A stretch of DNA of 64,000 nucleotides, from NCBI RefSeq assembly GCF_000002425.4, contig NC_037253.1:16226420-16290419 (forward strand). The letters are read 5' to 3'. Source of the DNA: Physcomitrium patens (Eukaryota > Streptophyta > Bryopsida > Funariales > Funariaceae). The translations under genes and the position numbers were made by a program. How positions within the stretch are numbered: the first letter of the stretch is position 1; every line of letters begins with the position of its first letter. This document shows, piece after piece, positions 60,632-64,000 of this stretch. The notes beneath the pieces are model-generated. The model saw only the letters and a list, made by a program, of their open reading frames with translations. It had not been told where the DNA came from and did not search any database.

Positions 60632-62339
60632 CAACGGTACAACCGGCTATCATTTGATGTAAAAATTGAAAATAGTACGAAGGTTCCGTCCTGGCCTTGG
60701 GAAACACCATGATGTTCAGTTCCCTTGTTTCATGAGCAAGGTGATACGAAGAAAACAACAAGCGCAACGGTGAGTAGCTTTTCAGAATTCATCGTTAAAT
60801 CATATTAGATATTTATGCGCCTATTCCAAGTTTAGGGTATGAAGTGAGCTCGGAGATTGGGTTCCTTAGCAGAATGACCAGAGCAAGCATTTTTGCCATT
60901 GTTCTGGCTCCATGTTACCTTAAGATACTAGCTTGTAATTTATATGCCGTGTATGCATGTTTTTTTTACGCTGGAGGAGAACCTGATTCTCTTGGTTTTG
61001 GGACTGCAACGAATGAACATGTATCTCTTAAAATTTATAATTTCAAGAATTCGAGAATAGAAACTTACTAGCGTAAATCAATGTATAAATTTTTACAATT
61101 GGGTTTTAAAAAGTGTAATTTAATCAAGCTTTAATTAAGTGTTCTTTCAGTACGTGAGTTTTCTAATGCCACTCAGAAACACTAGCGTATTCATGTGCTT
61201 CCTCACTCTAATCCTTCCACTTATTTTCGTATCGTCTGTAGGTTTAACCGTTTTGCGTTCGGTGAACGACCGCTGTGCCAAACTGTTTCTGAAGCCCCTC
61301 AATTGTCACTTATGTAGAAAAGTGAGAACCAAGATTTTGGGTCCTCTATCCTGTCCAGCTTCGCCTCAACTACGCCGGTTTCTGCACCTCTCACTCAGAG
61401 AATAGCACAGTCGATAGTGGATATGAACCGCGCCGGTCGTAGAGATTTTAACTCAGAGTAGAGTGATCTCCTCGATGCTCATCTTGAAGTTGCTGCACAG
61501 CACAGAAAGGAAATGTCAATGATCGCATCTGCTTCCCCTGTAGAATTAAATCTTGCCTGATTAATCTCTCCCGGTATGCATCCTCTCCGTAAGATGCAGT
61601 AGAGGAGACGTTTGTAAAGGTTATTACACATTTTATACGTAAAAACTTCTAACCCAACGGAACTGACGTCATAATGTTCCATTGATACTCCATGTGTTCA
61701 TAGCATCCTCTTGGAGTTAAAATTCAAAGTAACGTTTTATCTTAAGTTTTTGTGGAACTATCTTGAGCACAAGCGTTCATGTAACATATCGTTTTCTCAT
61801 TGCCCGGATAGATACAATCCTGATTCACAACGTGAACTAAACCGACAACACTCAATCTGAGCAAGGAAGAAGAATATTCATCACCAATCTGAATCTGAAA
61901 AGTAGCTCCGACTATTGGCCGGTGGCCGCTTCGGTGCAGGTTGCGTCTGTTACCGCAACGGGGACGAATAGTTAGAGGAAATGTTAGGTCGAATTATGCA
62001 CTTGTGACCTCCAGGGTGATAGTACTCATAGAGAGATTACCGACGATGAGCTTCCTCCCCAGACTTCCGTTACTCGCCGACCTAAACAATGTGTGCCAGA
62101 GTCCGCCGCGAGGTACACAAATGAAGTTTCAGCGCGAGAAGTTGGCGTAAAGTTGAGAATACTATCACAGTGATGACGACTCTTGGAATGCATTCCAAAC
62201 TTGAACAGCAGTGAGTCTGGAGACTCACGAGAATGGTGATAAATGCCTGTATAAGATTTATGTACGATGAGTGAGCGAGAGCGAGAGAGAGCCCTTAGTA
62301 AAATTTTGATCGCATCAGTGAAATCGAGATTTGATTGAC
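60632..62339. other. 3' UTR of the SMAP gene and upstream region of EF-Ts
   Basis: Gene-like composition but no exon chain I can support. 60.63-61.1 kb is probably 3' untranslated. The frame 61139-61405 has a hydrophobic start but no family resemblance. 61.9-62.3 kb is probably the EF-Ts leader and promoter, with GAGAGCGAGAG repeats at about 62273-62290. Confidence 0.45.
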
Positions 62340-64000
62340 ATGCCTTGCGCAGCTCTGGGCAGGAAATCGTTCCATCGCCATCCTGCGATGCAATGGTTCT
62401 CAATGCTGTCCAGAGAATGGGGTGTTGTTGGCGCAGCAAGAGACTGGTCGCTTTTTCGTCGTGGGTTTACCTCAGAATCGGCAGTGCAGATCAAGGTATT
62501 GCAGGAGAGGACTGAGGCGCCCGTTGGAGATGTCAAAGCAGCTCTGCTGCAGTGTGGATGGGATACTGGTCCGCTTCGCGAATTTGTATATAATTCCTTT
62601 TCGGAATTTTCGTGGGGTTTTCATTTGAATTCCTATTAATTTATAACAAGTCGGAAGCAGTGGCGGCATTGATTTAGTTGCTCAAGATCGGTGTTGTTGC
62701 TTATAGATGCTGCAATGATGGAGCTGACGAAGAAAGGTCTGATACCTGCGACCCGGAAAACAAATCCTGTAGCTTTGGATGGACTACTTGCTGTGGCGAG
62801 TATGAAGGGGGCGGCTGCCGTTATAGAAATAAATTCTGAGACCAATTCCGTTGCTCGAAATGAAATATTTTGCCATCTGGTTTGTAGAGTCTCCTTTCTC
62901 TGCATTCAAAGCTTCAAATTTCAACTACATCATGAGTTTATGTGTTTTTAGTTCTATTCTCCTCGCACATGTTAAAGTTCTGTGCATGTGATGGGAAGAG
63001 CTGCCGAGCTAACGTTACAACCCTCGCAGAGTCTTTATTTTGCTGATCAACTGCGAGAATTGTAACATAAACTTTGAATCTCTATGAATATTGGCCCTTG
63101 GATTGCTATATCGACCCTGAAGTCGATTCACCTGATTGTTCAATAATTACTCATGTTGCTTCTCTCTAGGCCTCACGAATTGCACAAGCGGCTCTTAGTA
63201 TGGAAACATTAAAATCTTCACCCGGAAGTGCACTAACAGTTGACGTACCTGCTTTACAGGTGTGTGAATGCTTTTTCAATGGACGAGTGTGACCACCTTG
63301 TTCTGATTTGGAATTGCTAAGTTGAATAGGCTAGGCGCATTTGCAAATCTTAGGGTTTAGGAGTTGAGTTTTGTACTTTTGAGTTACATATGCTTGTTAC
63401 GCTTCAGGCTGTAAAAATCAATCTGGAACATGAGAAATTGAGTGGCGAAGCCACGGTGCAAGAAGCTGTGACAGAGGTAGCCGCCATCATTGGCGAGAAC
63501 GTGCAGCTTCGAAGGGGTTTTCTCATGTCGTCCACCACAGGCATTGTGTCTTCCTACTTACACGCATCTGCACATCCAGGTTTGTCGTTAACGCTTCCAC
63601 CAGCCACGACTGTACGAGTAGTAATGTAGCTGTTTGTGGGCAGGGTTTTATGCAGCAGGAATGTTGTTAGTTTGGCACTTAAAAAATAATATCTCTGCCT
63701 TGCTTTGGTTTGTTTATGGATAACAAGAGGGATTTTAACTTCAATCTCTGGTACTAAGACGAAGATCTAGTTTGAAAATATGGTGAAATTTAAATTTTCC
63801 CATAATATCAGCATGGGTTCGTTTCAGGTGAGGTGGTCATTTAAATGTGATTTTTCTTGTTATCCGCAGTTGTTCTCGGTGTATAGTTGACATATTCTCG
63901 GAAGTTGATTATTTATTTCGTGATAGGGCTTGCAAGGATTGTGGGCCTAATCGCTCTTGAACCAGACCATGGCATTTTGCAAGGTCAGGAGCCTGAGGCA
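62340..64000 (+). CDS. Elongation factor Ts, mitochondrial (3' end beyond window)
   Basis: Guanine-nucleotide exchange factor for EF-Tu in organellar translation. Exons 62340-62568, 62707-62879, 63170-63259, 63408-63579 and 63927 to the window edge give the first 246 residues. The start MPCAALGRKSF is the first ATG in frame, and the next 45 residues are rich in R, S and W, like a mitochondrial presequence. The N-terminal UBA-like domain reads IKVLQERTEAPVGDVKAALL, followed by AAMMELTKKGL and then GLLAVASMKGAAAVIEIN; RIVGLIALE belongs to the dimerisation domain. Plant plastid EF-Ts is normally a larger protein fused to S1 domains, which also favours mitochondria. The motif normally TDFVARN reads TNSVARN. 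Confidence 0.88.
63350..63361 (-). promoter_or_regulatory. Telo-box-like motif in an EF-Ts intron
   Basis: TTAGGGTTTAGG on the + strand lies in the intron before EF-Ts exon 4. It repeats the motif seen in the leader and an intron of the S15 gene. Function in an intron is unproven. Confidence 0.4.

Noticed and set aside
60844..61071. 75-codon frame downstream of the SMAP gene
   Set aside because: It begins at GTG, not ATG, has no recognisable domain and lies where a 3' UTR is expected.
1..64000. CRISPR arrays, tRNA or rRNA genes
   Set aside because: No regularly spaced direct repeats with unique spacers and no cloverleaf or rRNA core sequence were recognised; the short repeats seen are LTRs or microsatellites.

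Overview
The window looks like plant nuclear DNA, most likely from a moss (Physcomitrium-like). The reasons are: intron-rich genes with GT-AG introns of about 100-1000 bp, a plant R2R3-MYB, moderately GC-rich gene islands set in very AT-rich, gene-free stretches, and heavily decayed Ty3/gypsy retrotransposons with chromodomains. The moss assignment is inference; the plant assignment follows from the gene families.

Layout. 1-5.2 kb: the 3' part of a decayed chromovirus on the + strand, whose LTR is split by a 2.8 kb LTR-type insertion. 5.2-11.2 kb: AT-rich and gene-free. 11.25-14.06 kb (-): R2R3-MYB of the MYB35/MYB80 type, with a GC-rich leader. 14.9-22.6 kb: AT desert with a decayed LTR-like repeat at 17.3-18.9 kb. 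22.97-24.77 kb (+): nuclear gene for a mitochondrial ribosomal protein S15. 25.87-32.16 kb (-): an 18-exon atypical MAPK-like kinase. 35.32-36.84 kb (-): an unrecognised, probably plastid, membrane protein. 38.4-53.9 kb: AT-rich retrotransposon block with two minus-strand chromovirus copies; one LTR of the first copy holds a solo LTR of another family. 54.04-57.66 kb (-): 26S proteasome lid subunit RPN5. 59.29-60.63 kb (+): small SMAP-domain protein, head to head with RPN5. 62.34 kb to the window end (+): mitochondrial EF-Ts, incomplete.

All gene models were assembled by hand from splice signals, reading-frame phase and family resemblance. In each model the exon phases add up to one open frame. 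The genes do not form one pathway: two serve mitochondrial translation (S15, EF-Ts), one protein turnover (RPN5), one signalling (kinase) and one transcription (MYB). S15 and the kinase converge tail to tail; RPN5 and the SMAP gene diverge.

Most notable: a MAPK-like kinase with T-K-T where MAPKs carry T-x-Y and with a long basic activation loop; an EF-Ts whose conserved TDFVARN motif reads TNSVARN; an RPN5 start codon that ends its exon directly at a splice donor; a GC-AG intron beside the kinase HRD motif; three TGACG boxes at exact 12 bp spacing upstream of S15; and two nested LTR insertions with recognisable termini.
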